A stretch of DNA of 64,000 nucleotides, from the NCBI RefSeq assembly GCF_024346395.1, contig NZ_JAGQCW010000001.1, positions 186,001-250,000 of the forward strand, given 5' to 3'. The position numbers and the translations under genes are program-made. Below the pieces are notes generated by a model. It saw nothing but the letters and a program-made list of their open reading frames with translations, did not search any database and was not told the DNA's origin. How positions within the stretch are numbered: position 1 is the first letter of the stretch; each line of letters opens with the position of its first letter. Of the stretch, positions 56,477 to 64,000 are shown piece by piece. The DNA is from Cyanobium sp. AMD-g. Lineage in GTDB: Bacteria; Cyanobacteriota; Cyanobacteriia; PCC-6307; Cyanobiaceae.

Positions 56477-59400
56477 TCAGCGTTGCTCCACCAGCCCCTC
56501 GCTCTCCAGCACCAGCTCCCTCAGCCCCTCCAGCCGCAGGGGATCGGCCCCTTCCCACAGGCCCCGGTGGTGGGCCTCCAGCAGCCGCTCGGCCATGTCC
56601 CGCAGGGCCCAGGGGTTGGAGCGGGCCAGAAACTCCCGCACGCTCCCGTCCTCCAGCCAGGCCGCGCTGATGGCGCCGTAGCCCCAGTCCGGCACCCGCC
56701 CGGTGCTGGCGTCGTAGGCGAACAGGTAGTCGAGGCTGGCGGCCATCTCGAAGCCGCCCTTGTACCCGTGCTCCTGCATGGCCTCGATCCAGCGGGGATT
56801 GAGCAGGCGGGAACGCAGCACCTTGTCGAATTCCCGCTCGAGGCGGTGCAGCCGCGGGCGCTGGCTGCGGGAGTGGTCGCCGAACCAGAGGGCCGGGGCC
56901 TGGCCCTGGAGCCGTTCGGCGGCGGCGCTGAGGCCCCCCTGGAACTGGTAGTAGTCGTCGGAATCCAGCAGGTCGTGCTCCCGGTTGTCCTGGTTGTGCA
57001 GCACCACCTGCACCTGGGCCAGACGCCGTTCGAGCCCGCTGCGGTCGGCCGTGGCGGCGATGGCGCCGCCGCTGGACCCGTCGGAGGGATCGCCGTCGTA
57101 GCGCCAGGCGCTCCAGTTGAGGAAGGCCTCGCCCAGGTCGCCGCGCTCCTCCCAGTTGCCGCTGTCGATCAGCCCCTGAAGCCCGGCCCCGTAGGCCCCA
57201 GGCGCCGAGCCGTAGATGCGGCCCCCATGGCCTTCGAGCCTGGCTGAGGCCGCCAGGGGATTGTCTCCGGGATCTTCCGGCAGGGCCGCCACCAGGCCGG
57301 TGGCGCGGTTGAACCAGCCCACCAGCTGGGGGAAGGCATCCCGGAACAGGCCGGAGATGCGCAGGGTGACATCCACCCGAGGACGGCCGAGCAGGCGCAG
57401 GGGAATCACCTCCACATCCACCAACCGCCGCGTCGGGCCATCCCAGACGGGGCGCACCCCCATCAGGGCCAGGGCCTGGCCGATGTCCTCGCCGCCGTTG
57501 CGCATGGTGGCTGTCCCCCACACCGACAGGGCCAGGGTGCGCAGGTCGTCGCCCTCCTCCTGCAGGTGGAGTTGCAGCAGTAACTCGGCGCTGCGCCGTC
57601 CCAGGTCCCAGGCGGCCTCCGTCGGCAGGCCGCGCAGGTCGACGCTGTAGAAGTTGCGGCCGGTGGGCAGCAGGTCCGGCCGGCCGCGGGTAGGCGCCCC
57701 AGAGGGCCCCGCGGCGATGCGACCGCCGGCCAGTCCGGTAAGCAGGGCCTGGCGCTCGGCCTCGCCGCAGGCCAGCAGGGGCGGCAGCAGCTTCTGGCGC
57801 AGGTGCTGGAGGGCCCGCTCGGTGGCGGCGCCAATCGCCCCAATCGCCCCCGGTTGCGCCGGCGACACCGCGGCGGCTTCGGCCAGCTGCTCCGCCACCA
57901 GGCCCAGGGCGGCGGCCTCCAGCACGGCGACCCCGTCACCGATGTGGCGCAGCACGGGACCGCCTTCCCCGGGGGCGGTGAGCCGGCCGCGGTCGGCGGC
58001 GGAGAGGGGGGCCTCCTCCGGATCGGACCAGGGGTCGAGATCCAGTCCCAGGTCGAGGGCGATGGCCTGGGTGAGCCCGGGTACCCCCGCCTGGGGCGCC
58101 CGGGCCAGGCACAGCAACAGCTCGGCCAGCTTCGCCGGCGCCGGCAAGGTGCCGAAGGTGTGCAGGCCCAGGCGGATCTGGGCCTCTTTCAATTCACACA
58201 GGTAGCCGTCGGCCGCCTCCAACCGGGCTTCCAGATCCACCAGGGCCATGGCGGGCAGTTGCAGCTGCTCCAGCAGGGTGCCGAGGCGCTCCCGCAGCAG
58301 CGGCGCCCGGGCACTGCCCAGCTGGCGCGCTTCCCAGTACTCATCGAGCAAGGCCTCCAGGGCCTGGAGGTCGCCGTGAAGGCCGGCCCGGCCCAGGGGT
58401 GGGGTCAGGTGGTCGAGGATCACCGCCTGGGCACGGCGTTTGGCCTGGCTGCCCTCGCCCGGGTCGTTGACGATGAACGGGTAGAGGTGTGGCAGGGGGC
58501 CGAGGGCCCACTCGGGAAAGCAGTCCTGCGACAGGCCCAGCCCCTTCCCTGGAAGCCATTCGAGATTGCCGTGTTTGCCCACGTGCACCACCACCTGGGC
58601 ACCGAAGCTCTGGCGCAGCCACAGGTACTGGGCCAGGTAGGCGTGGGTGGGGGGCAGGTCGGGGCTGTGGTAGCTGAGGCTCGGATCGCGGTCGTAGCCG
58701 CGCTCGGGCTGGATCAGCAGCAGCACCCGGCCGAAACGCAGCCCCCGCACCGGGAAGGCCGGGCCCCCGGTCAGCCGTTCCAGGCCCGCGTCGGTATCGG
58801 GCGGCCCCCAGACCGCCTCCAGCCGCTGGCGGCCCTCCGCCGGGAGGGTGGCGTACCAGCCCAGGTAGGTGGCCAGGGGCAGGTGGGTCAGGGGAGGACG
58901 ATGGCCGCTCTCCGGGTCGTTGCTGCGGCCCTCCAGGAGCCGGTGGATGAGGGCATCGCCATCGGCCGGCAGGTCGTCGGCCGCCCCCAGGTCGTAGCCG
59001 GCCTCCGCCAGCCAGCCGAGCATCAGGGCGGCGCTGGCGGGGGTGTCCAGGCCCACGCCATTGGCCAGGCGACTGTTGCGGTTGGGGTAGTTGGCCAGCA
59101 CCAGGGCGACACGGCGCTTGGGGGCCGGTGTCAACCGCAGGTCGGTCCAGGCGGCGGTGAGCTGGGCGATCCAGTCGAGCCGCTCCCGGTCCGGTTCGTA
59201 GCGGTGCAGGGCGGTGGCGAGGGCGTCGCTGGTGGAGCTGCGTTCCTTGAAGGCACCCACCCGGGTGGTGAGGCGCCCATCCAGTTCGGGCAGGGCCACC
59301 TGCAGGCTGAGGTCGAGCGGGGCCAGGCCGATGCTGCTCTGCTGCCAGGCCTCTCGGCTGCGGCCGCTGCACAGCACCTGCAGCACCGGCACCCCCAGCC

Positions 59401-60223
59401 GTTCCCACAGGGGGGCTCCCAGGCCCGCCTCCTCAAACGACACCGAAGCAAAGCCCGTGCCGCAGAGCACCGCCTGCACCTGCTCCCGCCCCAGCAGATC
59501 CGCCACACCCCGCTGCACGGCCCCGTCCCGCAGGCTGCTGACCCACAGGGCCCTGGGGGAGAGCCCGCGCTGGCGCAGCGCCTCCAGCAGCGCCTCCATC
59601 ACCGCCAGATCCCCCGCCTGCCAGAGGGCCCGGTACAGGATCAGCCCCACCCGGGAGCCGGGCTCGTCGCGCCAGTCGTGGGGCAGGGGGTCAGCGGCGG
59701 GCATCGGGCACGGCGGCTCGGGACGGCTGCCGGCCAGCAGGGCCGCCAGGGTCTGGAGCAGCAGGCGCAGATTGGCTGCGCCGCCCTCCCGCAGGCAGGC
59801 CGCGCAGGCCAGGGCCAGGGGGCCATCAAGGCTGCCGAGGCCAGCCAGGGCCTGCTCCTCCTCGGCGGTTCCGGCCAGCACCAGCAGCTGGCGGCCCTCG
59901 CCGCCCTCCACCCAGTGGCGCAGGCACTCCAGGCCGTAGCTCCAATGACCGCGGCCCCCCAGCAGCCGCACCACCACCAGGCGGGTGCTGGCCAGGGTGG
60001 TGGCCACGTAGTGGTCGATCACCGCCGGGTGTTGCAGCGCCGCCAGGTTGAGCGCTCTCAGCTCCGCCGGCAGCAGCTCCGGCTCGCTCGCGAGCAGCTG
60101 GGACACCGCCAGCAGATCCGTGTCGGCGCTGCTGAGCAGAACCACAGGGGCGGGTGGCTGCTCCACGAAGAGGGCCCCATCGTCCGCCGTCCTGTCCCCG
60201 GGTATGGACGCGAGTCGATGCAT
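56477..60223 (-). CDS. cobN: Cobaltochelatase subunit CobN
   Basis: Large subunit of the ATP-dependent cobaltochelatase, 1248 residues, in the CobN/ChlH family; inserts cobalt in aerobic-type cobalamin synthesis. Recognisable segments: RVALVLANYPNRNSRLANGVGLD, YHSPDLPPTHAYLAQYLWLR, HVGKHGNLEWLPGKGLGLS, RPRVDVTLRISGLFRDAFPQ and GSAPGAYGAGLQGLIDSGNW. GKHGNLEWLPGK marks CobN-type proteins. The ATG at 60223 (MHRLASIPGD) is preferred over the longer open frame, which is antisense to ilvE. The CobS/CobT partners are not nearby; ChlI/ChlD may serve. MetH, a B12 user, is encoded close by. Confidence 0.93.
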   Translation of the reverse strand: MHRLASIPGDRTADDGALFVEQPPAPVVLLSSADTDLLAVSQLLASEPELLPAELRALNLAALQHPAVIDHYVATTLASTRLVVVRLLGGRGHWSYGLECLRHWVEGGEGRQLLVLAGTAEEEQALAGLGSLDGPLALACAACLREGGAANLRLLLQTLAALLAGSRPEPPCPMPAADPLPHDWRDEPGSRVGLILYRALWQAGDLAVMEALLEALRQRGLSPRALWVSSLRDGAVQRGVADLLGREQVQAVLCGTGFASVSFEEAGLGAPLWERLGVPVLQVLCSGRSREAWQQSSIGLAPLDLSLQVALPELDGRLTTRVGAFKERSSTSDALATALHRYEPDRERLDWIAQLTAAWTDLRLTPAPKRRVALVLANYPNRNSRLANGVGLDTPASAALMLGWLAEAGYDLGAADDLPADGDALIHRLLEGRSNDPESGHRPPLTHLPLATYLGWYATLPAEGRQRLEAVWGPPDTDAGLERLTGGPAFPVRGLRFGRVLLLIQPERGYDRDPSLSYHSPDLPPTHAYLAQYLWLRQSFGAQVVVHVGKHGNLEWLPGKGLGLSQDCFPEWALGPLPHLYPFIVNDPGEGSQAKRRAQAVILDHLTPPLGRAGLHGDLQALEALLDEYWEARQLGSARAPLLRERLGTLLEQLQLPAMALVDLEARLEAADGYLCELKEAQIRLGLHTFGTLPAPAKLAELLLCLARAPQAGVPGLTQAIALDLGLDLDPWSDPEEAPLSAADRGRLTAPGEGGPVLRHIGDGVAVLEAAALGLVAEQLAEAAAVSPAQPGAIGAIGAATERALQHLRQKLLPPLLACGEAERQALLTGLAGGRIAAGPSGAPTRGRPDLLPTGRNFYSVDLRGLPTEAAWDLGRRSAELLLQLHLQEEGDDLRTLALSVWGTATMRNGGEDIGQALALMGVRPVWDGPTRRLVDVEVIPLRLLGRPRVDVTLRISGLFRDAFPQLVGWFNRATGLVAALPEDPGDNPLAASARLEGHGGRIYGSAPGAYGAGLQGLIDSGNWEERGDLGEAFLNWSAWRYDGDPSDGSSGGAIAATADRSGLERRLAQVQVVLHNQDNREHDLLDSDDYYQFQGGLSAAAERLQGQAPALWFGDHSRSQRPRLHRLEREFDKVLRSRLLNPRWIEAMQEHGYKGGFEMAASLDYLFAYDASTGRVPDWGYGAISAAWLEDGSVREFLARSNPWALRDMAERLLEAHHRGLWEGADPLRLEGLRELVLESEGLVEQR

Positions 60224-60276
60224 GCCCCCATCCTGCCGAACGCGGTGAGAAGATCGCATCGTCGCCACCGCCTTCC

Positions 60277-61194
60277 ATGCACCAGTTCCTGCCCTATGCC
60301 TGGTTTGGCGGACAGTGCGTCCCCTTTGCTGAAGCCACCCTGTCGGTGGCCACCCACGCACTGCATTACGGCACAGGCGCCTTCGGTGGCATGCGGGCCC
60401 TGCCCAATCCCGCCGACAACAACGAGATCCTGCTCTTCCGCGCCGACCGCCACGCCCGCCGCCTCAGCCAGAGCGCCCGTCTGTTGCTGACCGAGCTGGC
60501 CGAGGAGACGATCCAGAGCGCCATCACGGCCTTTCTGCAGGCCAACCGACCCACCTGCCCGATCTACCTGCGGCCTTTCGTCTACACGAGCGACCTCGGC
60601 ATCGCCCCGCGCCTGCACAACATCCAGACCGACTTCCTCATCTACGGCATCGAGATGGGCGACTATCTCTCCCCCGAGGGTGTCAGCTGCCGGATCAGCA
60701 GCTGGTGCCGCCAGGAAGATCGCTCCCTGCCCCTGAGGGGCAAGATCAGTGGCGCCTACATCACCAGCTCGTTGGCCAAGACCGAAGCGGTCAAGAGCGG
60801 CTTCGACGAGGCCCTGCTGCTCAACAGCCGCGGCAAGGTGAGTGAGGCCAGCGGCATGAACCTGTTCATCGTGCGGGACGGCGTGCTGATCACCCCCGGC
60901 GTCGATCAGGACATCCTCGAGGGCATCACCCGCGCCAGCATCATGGAACTGGCGCGATCGATGGACATCCCTGTCCTGGAGCGGGCGGTCGACAAGACCG
61001 AGCTGATGATCGCCGACGAGGTGTTTCTCAGCGGCACCGCCGCCAGGGTGACCCCGGTGCGGCGGATCGAATCCACCGATCTCTCCAGCCACCGTCCCGT
61101 GATGGAGCGCCTCCGCGACCGCCTCACGGCGATCACGGAGGGCCGCGATTCTTCCTATGACCACTGGGTCACCCGCATCCGCCTCGACGCCTGA
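60277..61194 (+). CDS. ilvE: Branched-chain amino acid aminotransferase IlvE
   Basis: PLP enzyme of 305 residues making the last step of valine, leucine and isoleucine synthesis. Motifs: [18 protein letters not shown], the PLP lysine in [31 protein letters not shown], and [15 protein letters not shown]. The fold-IV pattern is complete. The ATG at 60277 ([12 protein letters not shown]) matches the family start. The intergenic distance to divergent cobN is 53 bp. Its stop TGA shares a base with the metH ATG, so metH is probably translationally coupled. Confidence 0.94.
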   Translation: MHQFLPYAWFGGQCVPFAEATLSVATHALHYGTGAFGGMRALPNPADNNEILLFRADRHARRLSQSARLLLTELAEETIQSAITAFLQANRPTCPIYLRPFVYTSDLGIAPRLHNIQTDFLIYGIEMGDYLSPEGVSCRISSWCRQEDRSLPLRGKISGAYITSSLAKTEAVKSGFDEALLLNSRGKVSEASGMNLFIVRDGVLITPGVDQDILEGITRASIMELARSMDIPVLERAVDKTELMIADEVFLSGTAARVTPVRRIESTDLSSHRPVMERLRDRLTAITEGRDSSYDHWVTRIRLDA

Positions 61195-64000
61195 TGGTCG
61201 TCTCCACCGCCATCCACTGCCCCACCGATCGCATCAGCTTTCTCGACTGGTTGCACGGTCCGGAACGTCCCGTGCTCGTCTTCGACGGCGCCACCGGCAC
61301 CTCCCTGCAGGAGATGGACCTGACGGCGGAGGATTTCGGTGGCGCGGCCCTCGAAGGCTGCAACGAGAACCTCGTCTTCACCAGGCCCGATGCCGTCCAG
61401 GCGGTCCATCGCCTCTTTCTGGAGGCGGGCTGCGATGTGATCGAAACGGACACCTTCGGGGCGGCCTCGATCGTGCTGGCCGAGTACGGACTGGAGGATC
61501 AGGCTTTTGCCATCAATCGCCGGGCGGCCGAACTGGCCCGCGAGATGGCCGCCGCCTTCAGCACCCCGGCCAAGCCCCGTTTCGTGGCGGGATCGATGGG
61601 TCCCACCACCAAGCTGCCCACCTTGGGCCACATCGATTTCGACACGATGAAGGCCTCGTTCCGGGAGCAGGCCGCCGGTCTGATCGCCGGAGATGTCGAC
61701 CTGTTCATCGTCGAGACCTGCCAGGACGTGCTGCAGATCAAGGCGGCCCTGCAGGGGATCGAGGAGGCCTTCGCCGCTGCCGGTGAACGGCGCCCCCTGA
61801 TGGTCTCCGTCACGATGGAAACCACCGGCACGATGCTGGTCGGCTCCGACATCGCCGCCGTGGTGGCGATCCTGGAGCCCTTCCCGATCGACGTGCTCGG
61901 CCTCAACTGCGCCACGGGGCCCGAGCAGATGAAGGAGCACATCCGCTACCTGAGCCAGCACAGTCCCTTCGTGGTGAGCTGCATTCCCAACGCAGGCCTG
62001 CCGGAGAACATCGGCGGTGTGGCCCACTACCGGCTCACCCCCACCGAGATGCGGATGCAGATGATGCATTTCGTCGAGGATCTCGGCGTGCAGGTGATCG
62101 GTGGCTGCTGCGGTACCACCCCGGCCCACATCGGCGCCTTGGCGGAGCTCGCCGCCGGTCTGCAACCGGCCCAGCGGCAGGTGCGACGGCCCCAGCAACG
62201 TCTGGAGAGGCCGCCGCTCCACTACGAGCCGGCGGTGGCTTCGATCTATGGCGTCACCCCCTACTTCCAGGACAACTCCTTTCTGATCATCGGCGAGCGG
62301 CTCAATGCCAGCGGTTCGAAGAAGGTGCGGGAGCTGCTCAATGACGAGGACTGGGATGGCCTGGTGGCGGTGGCCCGGGGCCAGGTGAAGGAGAACGCCC
62401 ATGTCCTCGATGTGAACGTCGACTACGTGGGACGGGATGGGGTCAAGGACATGCATGATCTGGTGAGCCGGCTGGTCACCAACGTCAACCTGCCATTGAT
62501 GCTCGATTCCACCGAGTGGCAGAAGATGGAGGCTGGCCTCAAGGTGGCTGGTGGCAAGTGCATTCTCAACTCCACCAACTATGAAGACGGCGATGAGCGC
62601 TTCTTCAAGGTGCTTGAACTGGCCCGGGACTACGGCGCCGGCGTGGTGGTGGGCACGATCGACGAGGAGGGCATGGCCCGCACCGCCGAGCGCAAATTCG
62701 CCATCGCCCAGCGGGCCTATCGCGATGCGATCGAGTTTGGCCTGCCAGCCCACGAAATCTTTTACGACCCCCTCGCTCTGCCGATCTCCACGGGTATCGA
62801 GGAGGACCGGGCCAATGCGGCGGCCACGATCGAGGCGATCCGACGCATCCGCAGCGAACTTCCCGGTGTGCACGTGGTGCTGGGGGTCAGCAACGTCAGT
62901 TTCGGGCTGTCTCCAGCTGCCCGCATCGTGCTCAACTCAGTGTTCCTGCACGACTGCTGCCAGGCCGGGATGGACGCCGCCATCGTCAGTCCGGCCAAGA
63001 TCCTGCCGCTGGCGAAGATCAGCGATGAACACCAGCAGATCTGTCGCGATCTGATCCATGACCGGCGCCGTTTTGAGGACGGGATCTGCGTCCATGATCC
63101 GCTCACCCTGTTGACCACCGAGTTCGAGGGGGTGAGCGCCAAGGAGGCCAGGGCTTCAGGCCCTTCGCTGGCCGATCTGCCACTCGAGGAGCGGCTCAAG
63201 CAGCACATCATCGATGGCGAGCGCATCGGTCTGGAGGCCGCCCTCCAGCAGGCCCTGGCGGAGCATCCACCGCTGAAGATCATCAACACCTTCCTGCTGG
63301 ATGGCATGAAGGTGGTGGGTGAACTGTTCGGTTCCGGGCAGATGCAGTTGCCCTTCGTGCTGCAGAGCGCCGAGACGATGAAGTCGGCTGTGGCCTTTCT
63401 CGAGCCGCACATGGAGCGCAAGGAGGGCGAATCAAGCAGCAAGGGCAAGTTCCTGATCGCCACCGTCAAAGGAGACGTGCACGACATCGGCAAGAACCTG
63501 GTGGACATCATCCTCACCAACAATGGCTATGAGGTGATCAACCTGGGCATCAAGCAGAGCGTCGATGCGATTGTCGAAGCGCAGCGTCTGCATGGGGCCG
63601 ACTGCATCGCCATGAGCGGCCTGCTGGTGAAATCCACCGCCTTCATGAAGGACAACCTGGAAACCTTCAATGCGCTCGGCATCTCCGTGCCCGTGATCCT
63701 CGGCGGTGCGGCCCTGACCCCCCGTTTCGTCCACGGTGACTGCCGAGCGGCCTACCGGGGCCAGGTGATCTACGGCCGTGACGCCTTCGCCGACCTGCGC
63801 TTCATGGACGCCCTGATGGACGCCAAGACCGCCGGCCGCTGGGACGACCACGCAGGTTTCCTCGACGGCGCCCCCGAGGGGCTGGGTCTCGGCGACCCCG
63901 CCGCCCCGGCGGCAGCCGCAGAGGAGGACACCGCGGTGAGCCCCAACGCCGTTCAGGCGGAAGCCCCACCAGCCGCGAGCGAGGAGCGATCCGCCGCCGT
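61194..64000 (+). CDS. metH: Cobalamin-dependent methionine synthase MetH (partial, 3' end off window)
   Basis: Transfers methyl from methyl-THF via B12 to homocysteine. About 935 codons are present. The homocysteine domain (about 1-320) has zinc cysteines in LNCATGP (about 238) and GGCCGTTP (about 303-304). The pterin domain (about 360-640) includes [17 protein letters not shown] and [13 protein letters not shown]. The B12 domain (about 660-890) has the cap helices and the His motif [14 protein letters not shown] near residue 761. An Ala/Pro/Glu-rich linker begins the missing AdoMet-activation domain at the window end. The start overlaps ilvE by one base. Confidence 0.96.
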   Translation, partial: MVVSTAIHCPTDRISFLDWLHGPERPVLVFDGATGTSLQEMDLTAEDFGGAALEGCNENLVFTRPDAVQAVHRLFLEAGCDVIETDTFGAASIVLAEYGLEDQAFAINRRAAELAREMAAAFSTPAKPRFVAGSMGPTTKLPTLGHIDFDTMKASFREQAAGLIAGDVDLFIVETCQDVLQIKAALQGIEEAFAAAGERRPLMVSVTMETTGTMLVGSDIAAVVAILEPFPIDVLGLNCATGPEQMKEHIRYLSQHSPFVVSCIPNAGLPENIGGVAHYRLTPTEMRMQMMHFVEDLGVQVIGGCCGTTPAHIGALAELAAGLQPAQRQVRRPQQRLERPPLHYEPAVASIYGVTPYFQDNSFLIIGERLNASGSKKVRELLNDEDWDGLVAVARGQVKENAHVLDVNVDYVGRDGVKDMHDLVSRLVTNVNLPLMLDSTEWQKMEAGLKVAGGKCILNSTNYEDGDERFFKVLELARDYGAGVVVGTIDEEGMARTAERKFAIAQRAYRDAIEFGLPAHEIFYDPLALPISTGIEEDRANAAATIEAIRRIRSELPGVHVVLGVSNVSFGLSPAARIVLNSVFLHDCCQAGMDAAIVSPAKILPLAKISDEHQQICRDLIHDRRRFEDGICVHDPLTLLTTEFEGVSAKEARASGPSLADLPLEERLKQHIIDGERIGLEAALQQALAEHPPLKIINTFLLDGMKVVGELFGSGQMQLPFVLQSAETMKSAVAFLEPHMERKEGESSSKGKFLIATVKGDVHDIGKNLVDIILTNNGYEVINLGIKQSVDAIVEAQRLHGADCIAMSGLLVKSTAFMKDNLETFNALGISVPVILGGAALTPRFVHGDCRAAYRGQVIYGRDAFADLRFMDALMDAKTAGRWDDHAGFLDGAPEGLGLGDPAAPAAAAEEDTAVSPNAVQAEAPPAASEERSAA

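Noticed and set aside
57803-60490. 895-codon plus-strand frame within cobN
   Set aside because: Gln/Gly/Ala-rich antisense shadow of a clearly conserved cobN; it also runs into ilvE.

Overview
The window is about 64 kb of GC-rich (roughly two-thirds GC by eye), gene-dense DNA. It most likely comes from a cyanobacterium of the Cyanobium/Synechococcus type. Support comes from cyanobacterial or plastid-shared families: an FdC2-like C-terminally extended ferredoxin, cyanobacterial-type Hfq, HemJ, Ycf35-like (DUF1257), DUF3110, DUF1995 and DUF4330 proteins, HisZ and CobN. No photosystem or rRNA gene lies in the window, so genus-level placement is inference. Genes are packed tightly, with many ATGA stop/start overlaps and three tail-to-tail overlaps (murQ/mtnP, argC/purN, fghA/leuS).

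Layout. 1-3.6 kb: reverse-strand carbohydrate or compatible-solute ABC transporter, with the ATPase cut by the left edge. 3.6-8.4 kb: htpG, a bacterial-type ferredoxin, hisZ, an inositol-monophosphatase-family gene and the FdC2-like ferredoxin. 8.45 kb: tRNA-Ser(GGA) with terminators on both sides of the strand switch. 8.7-11.4 kb: pstCAB, read away from a candidate Pho box. 11.6-17.5 kb: dnaK, dnaJ-like, DUF3110, murQ, reverse mtnP and a cyclophilin.

17.5-31 kb is the accessory region and the most unusual part. A 630-bp leader with inverted and direct repeats precedes a 903-residue low-complexity repeat protein and a 705-residue protein with an RTX-like C-terminal half. These are followed by a tightly coupled export module: a cytoplasmic parvulin-like PPIase, a type I secretion ABC exporter with a degenerate cyclic-nucleotide-binding-like domain and a degenerate C39-like domain, and an HlyD adaptor. 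A convergent 863-residue membrane-anchored RTX-like protein faces it. I read this as a dedicated type I secretion system with two or three large surface or secreted substrates. No TolC-like outer-membrane channel is in the window.

31-64 kb is core metabolism and envelope: ribBA, argC, purN, DUF1257, M61 protease and amidase; pgi with a glutathione-dependent formaldehyde oxidation pair (frmA, fghA); leuS, hfq, dapF with a Cys-rich tail, and an overlapping cysteine desulfurase; DUF1995, DUF4330 and a PBP4-type carboxypeptidase; coaD with a DivIVA-like coiled-coil protein; a flavin reductase, uvrC, hemJ and a PHP phosphoesterase; cobN, ilvE and a B12-dependent metH cut by the right edge.
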